A stretch of DNA of 53,649 nt, from the NCBI GenBank assembly GCA_017880805.1, contig JADGRP010000220.1, positions 1 to 53,649 on the forward strand, read 5' to 3'. Of this stretch, positions 1 through 12,040 are shown piece by piece. The notes beneath the pieces are model-generated. The model was not told where the DNA came from. It saw only the letters and a program-made list of their open reading frames with translations, and searched no databases. Position numbers and translations under genes: made by a program. The DNA is from Burkholderiales bacterium. GTDB lineage: Bacteria; Pseudomonadota; Gammaproteobacteria; Burkholderiales; Casimicrobiaceae. Within the stretch, counting starts at the first letter, position 1; every line of letters begins with the position of its first letter.

Positions 1-569
1 CCGGATGCCATGACACCCTGCATCGCGCTAACCAAATTCTGCGCCTGCCTGAGGTCGGGCATCATCGCCATCACCGCTTTGGCTTCCTTCGCACCCGGCA
101 CGCCGGCCATCTGATCTTCCATCAGCGCGAACAGGCGCTTTTGCATTTCCACGATCATCGAGAACATCTCACCCCAATATTGCATCGCCTTTTCGACGGC
201 TTCCTGCGTCACGCTCTGACCGACAGCGACCAGGGATTGCGGGTCGCTGGCTTCCGCCGCGTGCCGGATGGCCTTTTTTTGCATCGAGCGCGTCTGCTCT
301 TCGCCCTCGAACTGCAATTTGCGCAGCCTGGAGGTGTTCTCGATCGCCGTGTTGATGACATCCAGCGCCAATTTTGCGTTCGTTTTGTAGAGCTCGAACG
401 CCTGCTCGGGGGTCATCGCGCGGGCCATTTTTGCCATGTCGGCAAAATCGGCGCCGCCCGGCATGGCAAATCCCGGTCCCGTGGCAGGCGCCGGCGATGC
501 CTTGGCGCGCGGCTTTCTGGTCGATGAACGTTTGGCGGCGGTAGGTTTGGTCGACGATTTCCTGGCCAT
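1..569 (-). CDS. Phasin family protein (3' end outside window)
   Basis: Reads leftwards off the window edge; about 189 codons are visible. Phasins coat polyhydroxyalkanoate granules in the cytoplasm and control their size. The start (MARKSSTKPTAAK) is a very basic Lys/Ser/Thr/Ala tail of about 28 residues, followed by a Gly/Pro stretch and then the alpha-helical phasin domain, with the recognisable block MTPEQAFELYKTNAKLALD and a later QYWGEMFSMIVEMQKR helix. A good ribosome site (AGGAG near 577-581) sits 8 bases before the ATG at 569, which fixes the start. The basic N-terminal tail may help bind DNA or granule surfaces, as the PhaF C-terminal tail does; that part is inference. It follows radA on the same strand but 337 bases separate them, so it probably has its own promoter. 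Confidence 0.85.
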   Translation of the reverse strand, partial: MARKSSTKPTAAKRSSTRKPRAKASPAPATGPGFAMPGGADFADMAKMARAMTPEQAFELYKTNAKLALDVINTAIENTSRLRKLQFEGEEQTRSMQKKAIRHAAEASDPQSLVAVGQSVTQEAVEKAMQYWGEMFSMIVEMQKRLFALMEDQMAGVPGAKEAKAVMAMMPDLRQAQNLVSAMQGVMAS

Positions 570-906
570 GATCTGTGCTCCTGTGAAGTGTTCCGACAAT
601 CGTTATTGATCTCCGACCCAGGCGTCGGTGGGTCGCCAACCGTGTGGCAAAGGCGCGCAGGCCTATTGCACCTCTTCGCCGGGCCATCGTCAACACCAAA
701 AATCGTCGACGGCCTCCGTCTAAGCTTACATCGCGACGTCGATTTGCGCGCCGCGCTGGATAAACATGACAAGCGGTACGTATGGTTGCTCCACGATCAC
801 GGGGCCGCGCTATCCAACGCCACGAAAACGCCTTCTTGAACCGGCTCGGAAAGTATCCAGGACGCGTGCCCGCGCAAGCGGGCGCGTTGACGGCGACGGA
901 GCGGAT
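570..906. other. Intergenic stretch between phasin gene and radA
   Basis: Contains no ORF with a ribosome site or recognisable protein. It holds one strong hairpin next to the radA stop (865-886, listed separately) and must hold the phasin promoter. I could not find a convincing -35/-10 pair on the minus strand. Confidence 0.5.
865..886 (-). terminator. GNRA-loop hairpin downstream of radA
   Basis: A nine-base-pair stem (GCCCGC paired with GCGGGC, extended by three pairs including one G-T wobble) closes a GCAA tetraloop at 874-877. It lies about 20 bases past the radA stop codon. There is no T-run after it on the minus strand, so it is a weak candidate for an intrinsic terminator and may instead be a 3'-end stabiliser. 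Confidence 0.35.
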
Positions 907-2262
907 TCAGCCGCGAAGGTGATCCAGCGCCTCGTTGATGCGGTCGACCGCGACGATTTCCATGCCGTCGATTCGCTGCTTCGGCTTGTTTGCGGCCGGG
1001 ATGATGGCACGATGGAAACCAAGCTTTGCCGCTTCGCGCAGCCGTTCCTGACCCCGCTGCACGGGCCTGATTTCTCCCGCCAGGCCAACCTCGCCAAATA
1101 CGATAGATTTACTGTCTAATGCTATGTTTTTAAAAGATGAATAGACGGCCATTGATATCGCCAGATCGGCCGCCGGCTCACCGATGCGTACGCCGCCGAC
1201 CGCGTTGACGAACACATCCTGCCCCGCCATCTCGACCCCGCCGTGGCGATGCAGGACAGCGAGCAGCAACGCGAGCCGCTGCGGGTCCAAGCCCACCGCC
1301 ACACGCCTGGCCAGCGCGCCCTGTACCGGATCGACCAGCGCCTGCACTTCGACCAGCAGGGGTCGCGAACCTTCAAGCGTCGCGAGCACGCAACTGCCCG
1401 GCACTGCTGTGCGGTGCTGGGACAAAAACAGCGCCGACGGATTCGCGACGCCCTTCAATCCACGTTCGGTCATCGCGAATACGCCAAGCTCGTTGGCCGC
1501 GCCGAAGCGGTTCTTGATCGCGCGCACCAGGCGAAAACTGGAGTGGGTGTCGCCTTCGAAATAGAGAACGGTATCGACAATGTGCTCCAGCACTCGCGGC
1601 CCCGCGATGGCGCCCTCCTTGGTCACGTGACCGACCAGGATGATCGTGATCCCGGTTTGCTTGGCGAGCCTCGTCAGCTGCGCCGCGCACTCTCTCACCT
1701 GTGCGACGCTGCCGGGCGCCGACTCGAGCGCTTCGGTGTAAACGGTCTGGATCGAATCGATCACCACCACGTCCGGCCGATGGGTGCGAATCGCACCGAC
1801 GATCGCCTCGAGCTGGACCTCGGCCAGGAGCTCCACTGCGGCGTTGACCAGCCCCAGGCGATGCGCGCGCAGCGCGATCTGATCGGTGGATTCCTCACCG
1901 GTGACGTATAGCGCCCGGCGCGTCGCGCCGATCGCAGCCATGGCTTGAAGCAGCAGGGTCGACTTGCCGATGCCGGGATCGCCTCCCAGCAGGATCACTC
2001 CGCCGGGCACGAGCCCGCCGCCGAGGACACGATCGAATTCCTCGATGCCGGTCGGCGCGCGCGGATTGTCGCTGGCCTCGACGCTGGAAAGCGCTCGCAC
2101 TACGCTCGCTCCGCCGGCAAGCGCCTGGAAACGCGACGCCGGTGTTGCCGCGATCGTTTCGACCAGCGTGTTCCAGACGCCGCAGTTGGGACACTGGCCC
2201 TGCCACTTGCTGCTTGTGCCCCCGCACTCGGTGCAGGCGTACGCGGTCTTTGCTTTGGCCAT
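907..2262 (-). CDS. radA: DNA repair protein RadA (Sms)
   Basis: RadA is a RecA-like ATPase that promotes branch migration of recombination intermediates. All family marks are present: an N-terminal C4 zinc finger (C10, C13, C24, C27), a Walker A loop GGDPGIGKST at 93-102, a Walker B strand ending in VVVIDSIQT near 165-173, the RadA-specific KNRFG motif at 250-254, and a C-terminal Lon-protease-like domain from about residue 280 (RVAVGLDPQRLALLLAVL). At 451 residues it is full length. The ATG at 2262 follows the rfaE1 stop by 11 bases, so the two are probably cotranscribed. Confidence 0.96.
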   Translation of the reverse strand: MAKAKTAYACTECGGTSSKWQGQCPNCGVWNTLVETIAATPASRFQALAGGASVVRALSSVEASDNPRAPTGIEEFDRVLGGGLVPGGVILLGGDPGIGKSTLLLQAMAAIGATRRALYVTGEESTDQIALRAHRLGLVNAAVELLAEVQLEAIVGAIRTHRPDVVVIDSIQTVYTEALESAPGSVAQVRECAAQLTRLAKQTGITIILVGHVTKEGAIAGPRVLEHIVDTVLYFEGDTHSSFRLVRAIKNRFGAANELGVFAMTERGLKGVANPSALFLSQHRTAVPGSCVLATLEGSRPLLVEVQALVDPVQGALARRVAVGLDPQRLALLLAVLHRHGGVEMAGQDVFVNAVGGVRIGEPAADLAISMAVYSSFKNIALDSKSIVFGEVGLAGEIRPVQRGQERLREAAKLGFHRAIIPAANKPKQRIDGMEIVAVDRINEALDHLRG

Positions 2263-2273
2263 CGGGTTTGGGA

Positions 2274-3215
2274 TTACGGGAGTTCGTCCGGATGAACGAC
2301 CGCGGTGCCGAGCTTGCCGACCACGATGCCGGCAGCGCGATTGGCGATCCTGACGGCGCTTGAAAGATCGGCGCGCGCACCGATCAGCGTGGCAAGGGTC
2401 GCAATCACCGTGTCGCCCGCGCCCGAGACATCGTACACCTCACGTGCGAGCGCCGGAATGTGCTGCGCGCCCGCATCGGTGTAGAGCGACATGCCTTCCT
2501 CGGCGCGAGTGATCAGGAGCGCTTCCAGGCCAAGCTCCGCACGCAGGGTCTGGGCCTTGGTCGCGAGCTCTGCCTCGTTGTTCCAGCCACCGGCGACCTG
2601 ACGGAATTCCGCGCGGTTGGGCGTCAGCACCGTCGCACCGCGGTAGCGCAGCCAATCCTCGCCCTTGGGGTCGACCAGCACCGCAGTGCCGCGCGCGCGC
2701 GCCTGCTCGATCATGCGCGCGATATGCGCAAGCCCGCCTTTGCCGTAATCGGACAGCACGATCACGTCGAATTCGGGCAGCGCCCGTTCGTAATCGGCAA
2801 GCTTGGTGGCGAGAATCTCATGCGACGGAAGGGTCTCGAAGTCGATGCGCAGCAATTGCTGCTGCCGCGCGATCACCCGCAGCTTAACCGTCGTCGGCAG
2901 CCTCGCGTCGCGGTGAAACGAGGTGCGCACGTGCTCCTCACCGAGCAGCCGCTCCAGCGAGCGTCCCGGCTCGTCGTCGCCGATGACGCTGATCAGCGTC
3001 GCCTTGGCGCCAAGCGCCGCGACGTTGCGTGCAACATTCGCCGCGCCGCCCGGACGTTCTTCGCTGCGCGAGATTCGAACCACCGGCACCGGCGCCTCGG
3101 GCGAGATGCGCTCGACATCGCCAAAGCAGTAGCGATCGAGCATCACGTCGCCTACCACCAGCACCCGCGTAGCAGTCACCGTGGCACGAAAGTCGGAGAA
3201 TTCCCGGAGTGGCAT
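2274..3215 (-). CDS. rfaE1: D-glycero-beta-D-manno-heptose-7-phosphate kinase
   Basis: PfkB-family sugar kinase that phosphorylates heptose 7-phosphate at C1 for ADP-heptose synthesis, the precursor of the LPS inner core. The 313 residues match the kinase half of HldE only; there is no C-terminal nucleotidyltransferase domain, so a separate rfaE2/hldC gene should exist elsewhere. Visible motifs are GGAANVARN at 56-64, DYGKGG near 156-161, DPKGEDW near 182-188 and the PfkB signature DVSGAGDTVIATL at 262-274 with catalytic D268. It lies between ugd and radA, beside other envelope-sugar genes. Confidence 0.93.
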   Translation of the reverse strand: MPLREFSDFRATVTATRVLVVGDVMLDRYCFGDVERISPEAPVPVVRISRSEERPGGAANVARNVAALGAKATLISVIGDDEPGRSLERLLGEEHVRTSFHRDARLPTTVKLRVIARQQQLLRIDFETLPSHEILATKLADYERALPEFDVIVLSDYGKGGLAHIARMIEQARARGTAVLVDPKGEDWLRYRGATVLTPNRAEFRQVAGGWNNEAELATKAQTLRAELGLEALLITRAEEGMSLYTDAGAQHIPALAREVYDVSGAGDTVIATLATLIGARADLSSAVRIANRAAGIVVGKLGTAVVHPDELP

Positions 3216-3272
3216 CAGGCCGCCGTCGCTGGACAGGTGAGCAGAATACGCGTTGCGGTTGGCATGGTGTGG

Positions 3273-4595
3273 CTATGCCCTGCCGATGCCGAAATATTCC
3301 AGCCCGGCAGCGCGCACCTCTTTCGGATCGAAGAGGTTGCGGCCGTCGAAAAGAAGCGGCTGGCGCAGCGTGCGCCGTAGTTCGCTGAAGTCCGGACTAC
3401 GAAATTCCTGCCACTCGGTCACGACTACCAGCGCATCGGCGTTCGTAACCGCGTCCATGGGCGAGTTCGCGTACGCAAGTCGTGCCGTAGTGCCGAAAAC
3501 GCGCCTGGCCTCGTCCATCGCCACCGGATCGTAGGCCATCACGCTCGCGCCGCGATCGAGCAAGCCGCGGACAACGGTTTGCGACGGCGCTTCGCGCATG
3601 TCGTCGGTATTGGCTTTGAACGCAAGCCCCCAGACCGCGAATTTCTTGTTCGAGAGGTCGGCACCCAATCGTTGCGTTATCTTCTCGAGCAGCCGCTCTT
3701 TCTGAACGTCGTTGACCGACTCGACCGCGGCAAGAATCTTGAGCGGGCAACCGTGGTGTTCTGCGGTCGCCTGCAGCGCCTTGACGTCTTTGGGAAAGCA
3801 CGAGCCCCCGTAGCCGGCACCCGGATAGAGGAAGCGATAACCGATGCGCGGATCGGAGCCAATGCCTCTTCTGACGTGCTCTATGTCGGCGCCAAGCGCG
3901 TCGGCAAGGTTGGCCAATTCGTTCATGAAGGAGATCCGTGTTGCCAGCATCGCGTTGGCCGCGTACTTGGTCAGCTCCGCGGAACGGACATCCATGACCA
4001 GCAGCCGCTCGTGGTTGCGCTGGAACGGCGCGTAGACCGCCCGCAACAATCCGATCGCCCGCTCGTCGTCAGAGCCGATGACCACCCGGTCTGGACGCAT
4101 GAAATCCTCGACCGCCGCGCCTTCCTTCAAGAACTCGGGGTTCGACGCAACCGCGAACGGCAGATCGACGCCGCGCCGCGCAAGTTCGGCGGCGATGGCC
4201 GCGCGGACTCGATCTGCGGTGCCGACCGGCACCGTCGATTTGTCCACGATCACCTTGGAGTCGACCATCCGGGAACCGATATTGCGCGCGGCCGCGATCA
4301 CATACTGCATGTCGGCGGACCCATCTTCGTCGGCCGGCGTGCCGACCGCGATGAATTGCAACGCTCCGTGAGCGACTGCTGCGTCGATATCGGTGGTGAA
4401 GCGCAGCCGGCCGCCGGCCACGTTGCGCCGAACCATGTCGCGCAGACCCGGCTCGTGTATTGGGACGTCGCCGCGGTTGAGGGTCTCGATCTTGCCTGCG
4501 TCGAGGTCCAGGCACATCACATCGTTGCCGACCTCGGCGAAACAGGTTCCGGTGACGAGACCGACATAGCCGGTCCCGATCATCGTTATCTTCAA
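3273..4595 (-). CDS. ugd: UDP-glucose 6-dehydrogenase
   Basis: Oxidises UDP-glucose to UDP-glucuronate with two NAD+, feeding capsule, exopolysaccharide or lipid A aminoarabinose synthesis. The Rossmann motif GTGYVG is at 7-12, the active-site lysine lies in ELTKYAANA (K210) and the catalytic cysteine in [10 protein letters not shown] (C266). The C-terminal UDP-binding domain contains [13 protein letters not shown]. The 440-residue length is normal. Its ATG overlaps the pyrF stop by four bases (ATGA), indicating translational coupling. Confidence 0.96.
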   Translation of the reverse strand: MKITMIGTGYVGLVTGTCFAEVGNDVMCLDLDAGKIETLNRGDVPIHEPGLRDMVRRNVAGGRLRFTTDIDAAVAHGALQFIAVGTPADEDGSADMQYVIAAARNIGSRMVDSKVIVDKSTVPVGTADRVRAAIAAELARRGVDLPFAVASNPEFLKEGAAVEDFMRPDRVVIGSDDERAIGLLRAVYAPFQRNHERLLVMDVRSAELTKYAANAMLATRISFMNELANLADALGADIEHVRRGIGSDPRIGYRFLYPGAGYGGSCFPKDVKALQATAEHHGCPLKILAAVESVNDVQKERLLEKITQRLGADLSNKKFAVWGLAFKANTDDMREAPSQTVVRGLLDRGASVMAYDPVAMDEARRVFGTTARLAYANSPMDAVTNADALVVVTEWQEFRSPDFSELRRTLRQPLLFDGRNLFDPKEVRAAGLEYFGIGRA

Positions 4596-5326
4596 GCCGG
4601 AACCTTCGTTTCGGCACCGATCGAAGCGTTGATGGCATCGAGCGCGGCCAGCGGGTCCGCAGCGCCGGTAATCGGCCGCCCTATCACCAGATAGTCGGCG
4701 CCTGCGGCAATCGCCGCCTCGGGCGTCATGACCCGTGCCTGGTCATTGAGCGCGGCGCCGGCCGGACGGATGCCGGGCGTCACCAGCTTGAATTTGGCCC
4801 CGCACGCCGCGCGCAGAGCGGCCGCCTCATGCGCCGAACAAACCACTCCGTCGAGCCCGCTTTCCTGCGCCAGCCGCGCTAGCCGCAGCACCTGTTCGTC
4901 GAGCGAGCCTGTCATGCCCACCGCCAGAAGGTCCTCGGCCGCGAGACTGGTCAGCACCGTCACCGCGATCAACAGCGGCGCGGTCCGGCCCATTTCGTCC
5001 GAAGCCTGAGTCACCGCCTGGCGCGCGGCCCTCATCATCGCCGGACCGCCTGTCGCATGAACGTCGATCATCCAGACGCCCATTCGCGTCGCCGCGGCAC
5101 AAGCCTGTGCAACGGTATTCGGAATGTCGTGAAACTTGAGGTCGAGAAAAACCAGGAACCCGCGACGAACCAGCTCGCGCACCAGTCCCGCCTCGGCCGC
5201 GGTGAACAATTCCTTGCCGACCTTGACCGCGCATTTACGCGGATCGAGCCGCGCCGCCAGACCGAAAGCCGACAGCATGTCCGGAAAGTCGAGCGGAACA
5301 ATGACCCGCGGCGTGTGAGCGATCAT
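4592..5326 (-). CDS. pyrF: Orotidine 5'-phosphate decarboxylase
   Basis: Last step of UMP synthesis: OMP to UMP plus CO2. The family signature [11 protein letters not shown] is at 62-72 with the charged network D62, K64, D67; the phosphate-binding motif VTPGIRPAG lies in the C-terminal half and the protein ends with the barrel strand [15 protein letters not shown] two codons upstream is also in frame, but AGGAGG abuts it directly and sits six bases before the ATG at 5326, so I use the ATG (244 residues). It overlaps ugd and follows lapB by 21 bases. Confidence 0.95.
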   Translation of the reverse strand: MIAHTPRVIVPLDFPDMLSAFGLAARLDPRKCAVKVGKELFTAAEAGLVRELVRRGFLVFLDLKFHDIPNTVAQACAAATRMGVWMIDVHATGGPAMMRAARQAVTQASDEMGRTAPLLIAVTVLTSLAAEDLLAVGMTGSLDEQVLRLARLAQESGLDGVVCSAHEAAALRAACGAKFKLVTPGIRPAGAALNDQARVMTPEAAIAAGADYLVIGRPITGAADPLAALDAINASIGAETKVPA

Positions 5327-5347
5327 GTGCAACCTCCTGGTTCCAAC

Positions 5348-6526
5348 CTAAGCAAATCCGTCGGGCGATTCCGTGCGCCGCGGCGAATAGGTTTCCCACT
5401 TCCCGCACCCGGGGCAACGCCAATAGTATTGCTTGGCGCGAAAGCCGCAATTTTCGCAACGATACATGCCGAGCCGCTTGATGTGCTGTCCGACGAGACC
5501 CTTGACGAGCTCGAGGTCGTGACGCCGCTCCACCGGCGCAGCCATGAGCTGCGCCTCGAGCAGCTTGTCGAGCCCGAGCAGCGTCGGATTGCGTGCAAGC
5601 TCGTCCTTGATGAGCTGCGTCGCCGATTCTGCACCCTCATGCGCTAGGATCTGATTGAACAACGCCGTCAGCAAATCGAGCGACGGGTATTGATCCTCAT
5701 AGTTGCGCAGCACGCGAATGCCTTGCGCGACATCGCCGATTTTTCGATAGGCATCGGCAAGACGGTCGGCGACCAGTCCCAGAAACGCCGGATTCTGCGA
5801 CTCGATTCGCTGCCATGCGGCGATTGCGGCAGCGTGGTCTCCGCGCTGCGCCTCGACATCGCCCAGGAGCATCGCCGCGCGCGCACAGAGCTTGTATTCG
5901 GCCAGTGCCTGCTCGATGAACTGCCGCGCGTCGTCGAATTGCGACCGCAACATCGCGTTCTGCGCCAGCTCGCAATAGTAGTGCGCGATTTCCTTGAAGT
6001 AGGGCCGCTTGGCCAGCGCCTCCATGCGCTTGGTGGTCGCAATCGCTTTCTGCCAGTCCTTCTCCTGCTCGTAGATCTGAAGCAGGAATCCCAGCGCCTG
6101 AACCTCGAACGGGCTGCCGTCGAGCCGGGAAAAAAGCTCTTCTGCGCGGTCGAGCAGCCCTGCGCGGTGGAAATCCTGAGCGAGCTCGAACACCGCCGTA
6201 GGGCGCTTGTCCGCAGGCAGATCCGGCCGGTCGAGAAGATTCTGGTGCATGCGTATGGCGCGATCGATCTCGCCCTGCCGGCGGAAAAGACTGCCCAGCG
6301 CAAAGTGAAGGTCGATGGTCTGCGGGTCGACCTTGACTACTTCGATGAACGATTCGATGGCCTTGTCGGGCTGCTCGTTGAGCAGGAAATTCAGGCCCCG
6401 AAAATACGAAAGCGGCAACGCCCGCGATTCGCGCAGCAGATGCTTGATGTCGATGCGCGCGGCAATCCACCCCATGGCAAAAAACAGCGCCGGAATGGGA
6501 AGCAGCCACCAGAGCTCAAAGTCCAT
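5348..6526 (-). CDS. lapB: LPS assembly protein LapB (YciM)
   Basis: Inner-membrane TPR protein that in E. coli presents LpxC to FtsH and so sets LPS output. It opens with one membrane helix (MDFELWWLLPIPALFFAMGW), then about nine TPR-like helical repeats, then a rubredoxin-type zinc site near the C-terminus: C357, C360, C371, C374. A longer in-frame extension exists to 6598 but is low-complexity and overlaps lapA, so I start at the ATG at 6526, giving 392 residues against 389 in E. coli. It follows lapA in the conserved lapAB arrangement. Confidence 0.94.
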   Translation of the reverse strand: MDFELWWLLPIPALFFAMGWIAARIDIKHLLRESRALPLSYFRGLNFLLNEQPDKAIESFIEVVKVDPQTIDLHFALGSLFRRQGEIDRAIRMHQNLLDRPDLPADKRPTAVFELAQDFHRAGLLDRAEELFSRLDGSPFEVQALGFLLQIYEQEKDWQKAIATTKRMEALAKRPYFKEIAHYYCELAQNAMLRSQFDDARQFIEQALAEYKLCARAAMLLGDVEAQRGDHAAAIAAWQRIESQNPAFLGLVADRLADAYRKIGDVAQGIRVLRNYEDQYPSLDLLTALFNQILAHEGAESATQLIKDELARNPTLLGLDKLLEAQLMAAPVERRHDLELVKGLVGQHIKRLGMYRCENCGFRAKQYYWRCPGCGKWETYSPRRTESPDGFA

Positions 6527-6551
6527 GGAATCTAAGCGTCCACCGCTTCGC

Positions 6552-6830
6552 TTACCCGACGTCGGCGGAAGGCGCGTCGTTGGGATGCCGCCGCGCATGC
6601 TCGCGCCGCAAGCGCATGACCTGCCGCCTAAGGCGCGTCGTACGCACGAGTCCAGCTAGAAGTCCCGCAACGGCGCCGCCGGCGAACGCGATCAGCAGCA
6701 GAAAAATGAGCGGCGCCTGCCATGAGAACCAATGATAGAAACGGACGGTGACCAGCTCGGCGTTTTGCAGCGAGAGCAACAGCAGTAAGAGAAAGACGAC
6801 AGTGCCGACGATCCAGCGAGCGACGTTCAT
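6552..6830 (-). CDS. lapA: LapA family inner-membrane protein
   Basis: Small (92 residues) LapA/DUF1049 protein, partner of LapB in LPS homeostasis. Two membrane helices are visible, about residues 6-24 and 40-62, with the family motif SLQNAELVTVRFYHW between them and a basic cytoplasmic tail rich in Arg. It is separated from ihfB by a terminator-like hairpin, and only 25 bases from lapB. Confidence 0.9.
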   Translation of the reverse strand: MNVARWIVGTVVFLLLLLLSLQNAELVTVRFYHWFSWQAPLIFLLLIAFAGGAVAGLLAGLVRTTRLRRQVMRLRREHARRHPNDAPSADVG

Positions 6831-6856
6831 GCGGCGGATCCAGCGTTAACAGGCCC

Positions 6857-6897
6857 AAATAGAAAGGGCGGCACTATCGCGATTGACAATGCCGCCC
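6857..6897 (-). terminator. Intrinsic terminator after ihfB
   Basis: Perfect eight-base-pair stem GGGCGGCA/TGCCGCCC (arms 6890-6897 and 6866-6873) with a 16-base loop. On the minus strand it is followed by TTTCTATTT. It lies between the ihfB stop and the lapA start, so part of rpsA-ihfB transcription may end here. The U-tract is interrupted, so termination may be partial. Confidence 0.6.
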
Positions 6898-6911
6898 GGC
6901 AACAGATTTCA

Positions 6912-7208
6912 TCAGCCTTTCTTGAGTTCCTTGAAATCGACGCGCTCCCGCAATTCCTTTCCCGCCTTGAAGTGCGGGACATGCTTTTCGGGCACCTGCA
7001 CCCGCTCGCCGGACTTCGGATTGCGCCCCGTCCGCGGCGGCCGGTAGTTGAGCCCGAAGCTGCCGAATCCGCGGATCTCGATTCTCTCGCCCTTGGCCAG
7101 GCTTTCCGCCATGGCATCGAGGATCATCTTGACCGCGAGTTCGGCATCCTTGGCCACCAGTTGCGGGAACTGCGCCGCCAAGCGGTCGATCAGTTCCGAT
7201 TTGGTCAT
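6912..7208 (-). CDS. ihfB: Integration host factor subunit beta
   Basis: DNA-bending nucleoid protein that pairs with IhfA. The HU/IHF fold is clear: N-terminal helices ([10 protein letters not shown]), the GRNPKSGE arm signature ([14 protein letters not shown]) and a C-terminal [11 protein letters not shown] helix. A GTG immediately upstream of the ATG is also in frame; I use the ATG, giving 98 residues. It starts 11 bases after the rpsA stop, the conserved rpsA-ihfB pairing. Confidence 0.96.
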   Translation of the reverse strand: MTKSELIDRLAAQFPQLVAKDAELAVKMILDAMAESLAKGERIEIRGFGSFGLNYRPPRTGRNPKSGERVQVPEKHVPHFKAGKELRERVDFKELKKG

Positions 7209-7219
7209 CACGGGCTCGC

Positions 7220-8947
<1,728 letters not shown>

Positions 8948-9090
8948 TTGCTTCCTATCGGTTCGTCCGTCGCCTGGGGCTGGGAACGGGTCTGTTCATC
9001 AAATCCGCCATTCGGACAGCCCTGCTGACGTTCGGCTGGCGGACACTTATTGACGCGAGTTCCTCGAGCGGCTGCTTGGGCGATCGCGGC

Positions 9091-9765
9091 CTAACCTGAA
9101 GTCGGCGCAATCATCGCCTTCGCCCGTTCGAGAACGAAGGCAATGCTCGCGTCGATCGTCATCTCGGTCGTATCCAGGATCAGCGCGTCGGCGGCTGCCT
9201 TGAGCGGCGCAGCCGCACGGGCACTGTCGCGCGCGTCGCGCTCCCGGATGTCGAGCAAAAGACCCTCAAGTGTAACCGAGTTTCCTTTTTCGATCAACTG
9301 CTTATAACGGCGCCCTGCCCGTGCCTCGGCGCTGGCCATAAGGTAAATCTTGAGGATGGCGTCCGGAAACACGACCGTTCCCATGTCTCGTCCATCGGCA
9401 ACCAGCCCCGGCGGGCGGCGGAACGCCCGCTGGCGCGACAGCAGCGCCGTTCGCACCGACGGCAGGACCGCAATGCGCGATGCTGCAGCGCTTACCGGCT
9501 CGGCCCGCAGCTCCTCGGTCACGTCCCCATCCTCGAGGCGTATCCGGTGCCTGTCGAATTCGACCTCGAGCAACCGTGCCAGAGTCGCAAGCCGAGCCTC
9601 GTCGTTCGCCGCAACGCCCTCGCGGGAGGCCTTGAGGGCGACCAGGCGATAAAGCGAACCGCTGTCGAGGTAATGCAAGCCCAGCGCCTGCGCGACACCC
9701 TGCGCCACCGTGCCCTTGCCCGATGCGGCAGGCCCGTCGATCGCGACAACAGGTGGCGGCGCCAT
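9091..9765 (-). CDS. cmk: Cytidylate kinase
   Basis: Phosphorylates CMP and dCMP. The P-loop GPAASGKGT is at 11-19 when the ATG at 9765 is used (a GTG just before it is an alternative). Further family marks are [24 protein letters not shown] and the lid region RAGRRYKQL. The 224-residue length is normal. It lies between aroA and rpsA, the usual proteobacterial order. Confidence 0.95.
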   Translation of the reverse strand: MAPPPVVAIDGPAASGKGTVAQGVAQALGLHYLDSGSLYRLVALKASREGVAANDEARLATLARLLEVEFDRHRIRLEDGDVTEELRAEPVSAAASRIAVLPSVRTALLSRQRAFRRPPGLVADGRDMGTVVFPDAILKIYLMASAEARAGRRYKQLIEKGNSVTLEGLLLDIRERDARDSARAAAPLKAAADALILDTTEMTIDASIAFVLERAKAMIAPTSG

Positions 9766-9817
9766 CACCGAGCTTTTCCGTGCCGGGAGGCGTTACGCTG
9801 ATGATGGAGGGCGTCGG

Positions 9818-11113
9818 TCATGCCGCCAGCTTGCCGAATGCCGCGAAATAATCCGGAAAAGTCTTGCTCACGCATTGCGGATCGTTGATGCGGACCGCAA
9901 CGCCGCCCAATGCAGCCAGCGAGAAGCACATCGCCATTCGATGATCATCGTAGGTGTCGATCGTCGCCGCCCGCAGCTTGACCGGGGGGACGATGCGCAG
10001 CCAATCGGGGCCCTGCTCGACGACCGCACCCAGCTTGGAAAGCTCGGTTGCCATTGCTGCGATCCGGTCGGTCTCCTTGACGCGCCAGCTGGCGATGTTG
10101 CGCAGCGTCGTCGGGCCCTCGGCGAACAGCGCGACGACGGCAGCGGTCATCGCTGCGTCCGGGATCATGTTGAAGTCGGCGTCGATGCCTTTCAGCGGTC
10201 CGCTTCTGCGTACTTCGATCCAATCCTCGCCGCTTTCAACCGATGCGCCCATCGCGGTAAGTATGTCGGCAAAACGAACGTCGCCCTGAATGCTCCGGGT
10301 ACCGACGCCGATCACACGCACCGGACCGCCCGCCACCGCGCCAGCGGCCAGAAAATAGGACGCCGACGACGCATCGCCCTCGACCACCATGGATCCGGGG
10401 CTCACATATCGCGCGTGTGCGGGAATGCGGAAGTGGCTCCAGCCGTGGCGCTCGACGTCGACGCCGAAACGCTGCATCAGGTTGAGCGTGATCTCGACAT
10501 ACGGCTTGGAGATCAACTCACCCGTTACTTCGACGGTGACATTCGCCGCGGCAAGCGGCAGCGACATCAACAGTGCGCTCACGAACTGGCTCGATACGTC
10601 GCCGCGGATAGCGATCGGTGACGCCACCTCGTTCCCGGGACGCATAACGCCGGGGCCGATCGTCAGAGGCGGGTAGCCTTCACGACCCGTGTAGCGAATA
10701 TCCGCCCCCAACTTTCGCAGCGCATCGACCAGGTCCGCGATCGGGCGCTCGTGCATGCGCTGCACACCGGAGAGCTGATAGTTACCGCCGCAAAACGCCA
10801 GCGCCGCCGTCAGCGGCCGGAACGCTGTGCCCGCATTGCCCAGCAACAGTGCGGCATGCTTGACCGGAAATGCACCCGCGGCTCCGTGAACGATGGTCAC
10901 TCCTTGCTCCTCGACGCGCTGGAGCGAAATGCCCAGGGCATGCAATGCTTCGACCATCCGATCGACATCATCCGCGTCGAGCAGCCCTTCGATGCGCGTG
11001 TCGCCCAGTGCCATCGCTGCGAGCAGGAGAATGCGGTTGGAAATGCTTTTCGACCCTGGCAATCGCACACTTCCGGTCATCCGGGCAATTGGCTGGAGGT
11101 CGAGATGATTCAA
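9818..11113 (-). CDS. aroA: 3-phosphoshikimate 1-carboxyvinyltransferase (EPSP synthase)
   Basis: Joins shikimate 3-phosphate and PEP in the shikimate pathway. Signatures: [10 protein letters not shown] with K22 and R27, [15 protein letters not shown] and [15 protein letters not shown]. The frame stays open far upstream into tyrA, but the family's N-terminus ([11 protein letters not shown]) points to the TTG at 11113, 23 bases after the tyrA stop; a GTG at 11128 is possible. Neither has a good ribosome site, so translation may be coupled to tyrA. Length from the TTG is 431 residues. The [10 protein letters not shown] segment has Gly at the position where a Gly-to-Ala change gives glyphosate tolerance only if the LGNAG glycine is altered; here that LGNAGT loop is unaltered (class I, sensitive type by motif). 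Confidence 0.94.
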   Translation of the reverse strand: MNHLDLQPIARMTGSVRLPGSKSISNRILLLAAMALGDTRIEGLLDADDVDRMVEALHALGISLQRVEEQGVTIVHGAAGAFPVKHAALLLGNAGTAFRPLTAALAFCGGNYQLSGVQRMHERPIADLVDALRKLGADIRYTGREGYPPLTIGPGVMRPGNEVASPIAIRGDVSSQFVSALLMSLPLAAANVTVEVTGELISKPYVEITLNLMQRFGVDVERHGWSHFRIPAHARYVSPGSMVVEGDASSASYFLAAGAVAGGPVRVIGVGTRSIQGDVRFADILTAMGASVESGEDWIEVRRSGPLKGIDADFNMIPDAAMTAAVVALFAEGPTTLRNIASWRVKETDRIAAMATELSKLGAVVEQGPDWLRIVPPVKLRAATIDTYDDHRMAMCFSLAALGGVAVRINDPQCVSKTFPDYFAAFGKLAA

Positions 11114-11136
11114 GGCGCGGCCCGGCACATCTCGCG

Positions 11137-12036
11137 TCAGTCGGGATCGTCGCGGTGACGGGCCAGCCACGCGTTGCGCGCAGTGCGCGCGCGCTCGAAT
11201 AACGTAACCAGACCAGCGCCGTCCGCCGAGAGCAGCAGCGTGTCCAGCCGGTCGAGCTGGGCACGGTAGGCGGAAAGTTCGCGCCGGAGCGCGGTCGCAT
11301 TGCCGAGGCAGATGTCGCGCCACATTTCAGGGTCGCTGCTGGCAAGACGCGTGAAGTCGCGAAAGCCGGTCGCCGCGTAGCGGAAATAGTCGGCACCGTC
11401 AGTGCGCTGCGCCAATTGAGCGACCAGCGCAAAGGCAAGCGCATGCGGAAGGTGACTCACGGCGGCGAAGATTTCGTCATGGCGCGCGGCGTCGAGCGCG
11501 CTCACAACGCCACCGCACGTGGCCCACGCATTCTCCACCCGCTCCTGCGCATCCGCCGCGGTCTCAGGAAGAGGCGTCAGAATCACCGGCTTGCCGCGAA
11601 AGAGAGACTCCGACGCCGCGCCCGCGCCGGAATGCTCGTTCCCCGCAATCGGATGCCCGGGAACAAAGCGAGGCAGGGCGGCGCCAAGGTGCTGCCGCGC
11701 AGCGGCAATGACGTCCTGCTTGGTGCTCCCGGCGTCAGTGACCACGGTCGTCGAACCGAGTACGGGGGCCATTGAGGCAAGAAGCGCGGATATCTGGCCC
11801 ACTGGCGTGGCGAGCAGCACGAGATCGGCGTCAATAAGCTCGTCGGTCCAGCGTTGATCCCGCGTCCAAGTCCGATCGGCAATCCCTAGGCGCCGCGCGA
11901 TGTCCAGATTGGGGACGCTGCGCCCGACACCGACTACGGTTGCGACCGCACCCGCGCGCTTGAGCGCGAGCGCGAAAGAGCCTCCGATCAGCCCGACGCC
12001 AAGGACCACCACCTTTCCGAGCGCCGGGACGCGCAC
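11137..12036 (-). CDS. tyrA: Prephenate dehydrogenase
   Basis: NAD(P)-dependent oxidative decarboxylation of prephenate toward tyrosine. The nucleotide-binding motif [13 protein letters not shown] starts at residue 10-11, followed by DAGSTKQDV, the substrate-binding [12 protein letters not shown] and the [11 protein letters not shown] helix. No chorismate mutase or EPSP domain is fused. The frame is open further up inside hisC; the GTG at 12036, four bases after the hisC stop, gives 299 residues, a normal length. It sits between hisC and aroA. Confidence 0.93.
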   Translation of the reverse strand: MRVPALGKVVVLGVGLIGGSFALALKRAGAVATVVGVGRSVPNLDIARRLGIADRTWTRDQRWTDELIDADLVLLATPVGQISALLASMAPVLGSTTVVTDAGSTKQDVIAAARQHLGAALPRFVPGHPIAGNEHSGAGAASESLFRGKPVILTPLPETAADAQERVENAWATCGGVVSALDAARHDEIFAAVSHLPHALAFALVAQLAQRTDGADYFRYAATGFRDFTRLASSDPEMWRDICLGNATALRRELSAYRAQLDRLDTLLLSADGAGLVTLFERARTARNAWLARHRDDPD

Positions 12037-12040
12037 AGCG

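Noticed and set aside
588-839. 83-codon plus-strand frame between phasin and radA
   Set aside because: No ribosome site, no recognisable protein, composition typical of chance frames in GC-rich DNA.
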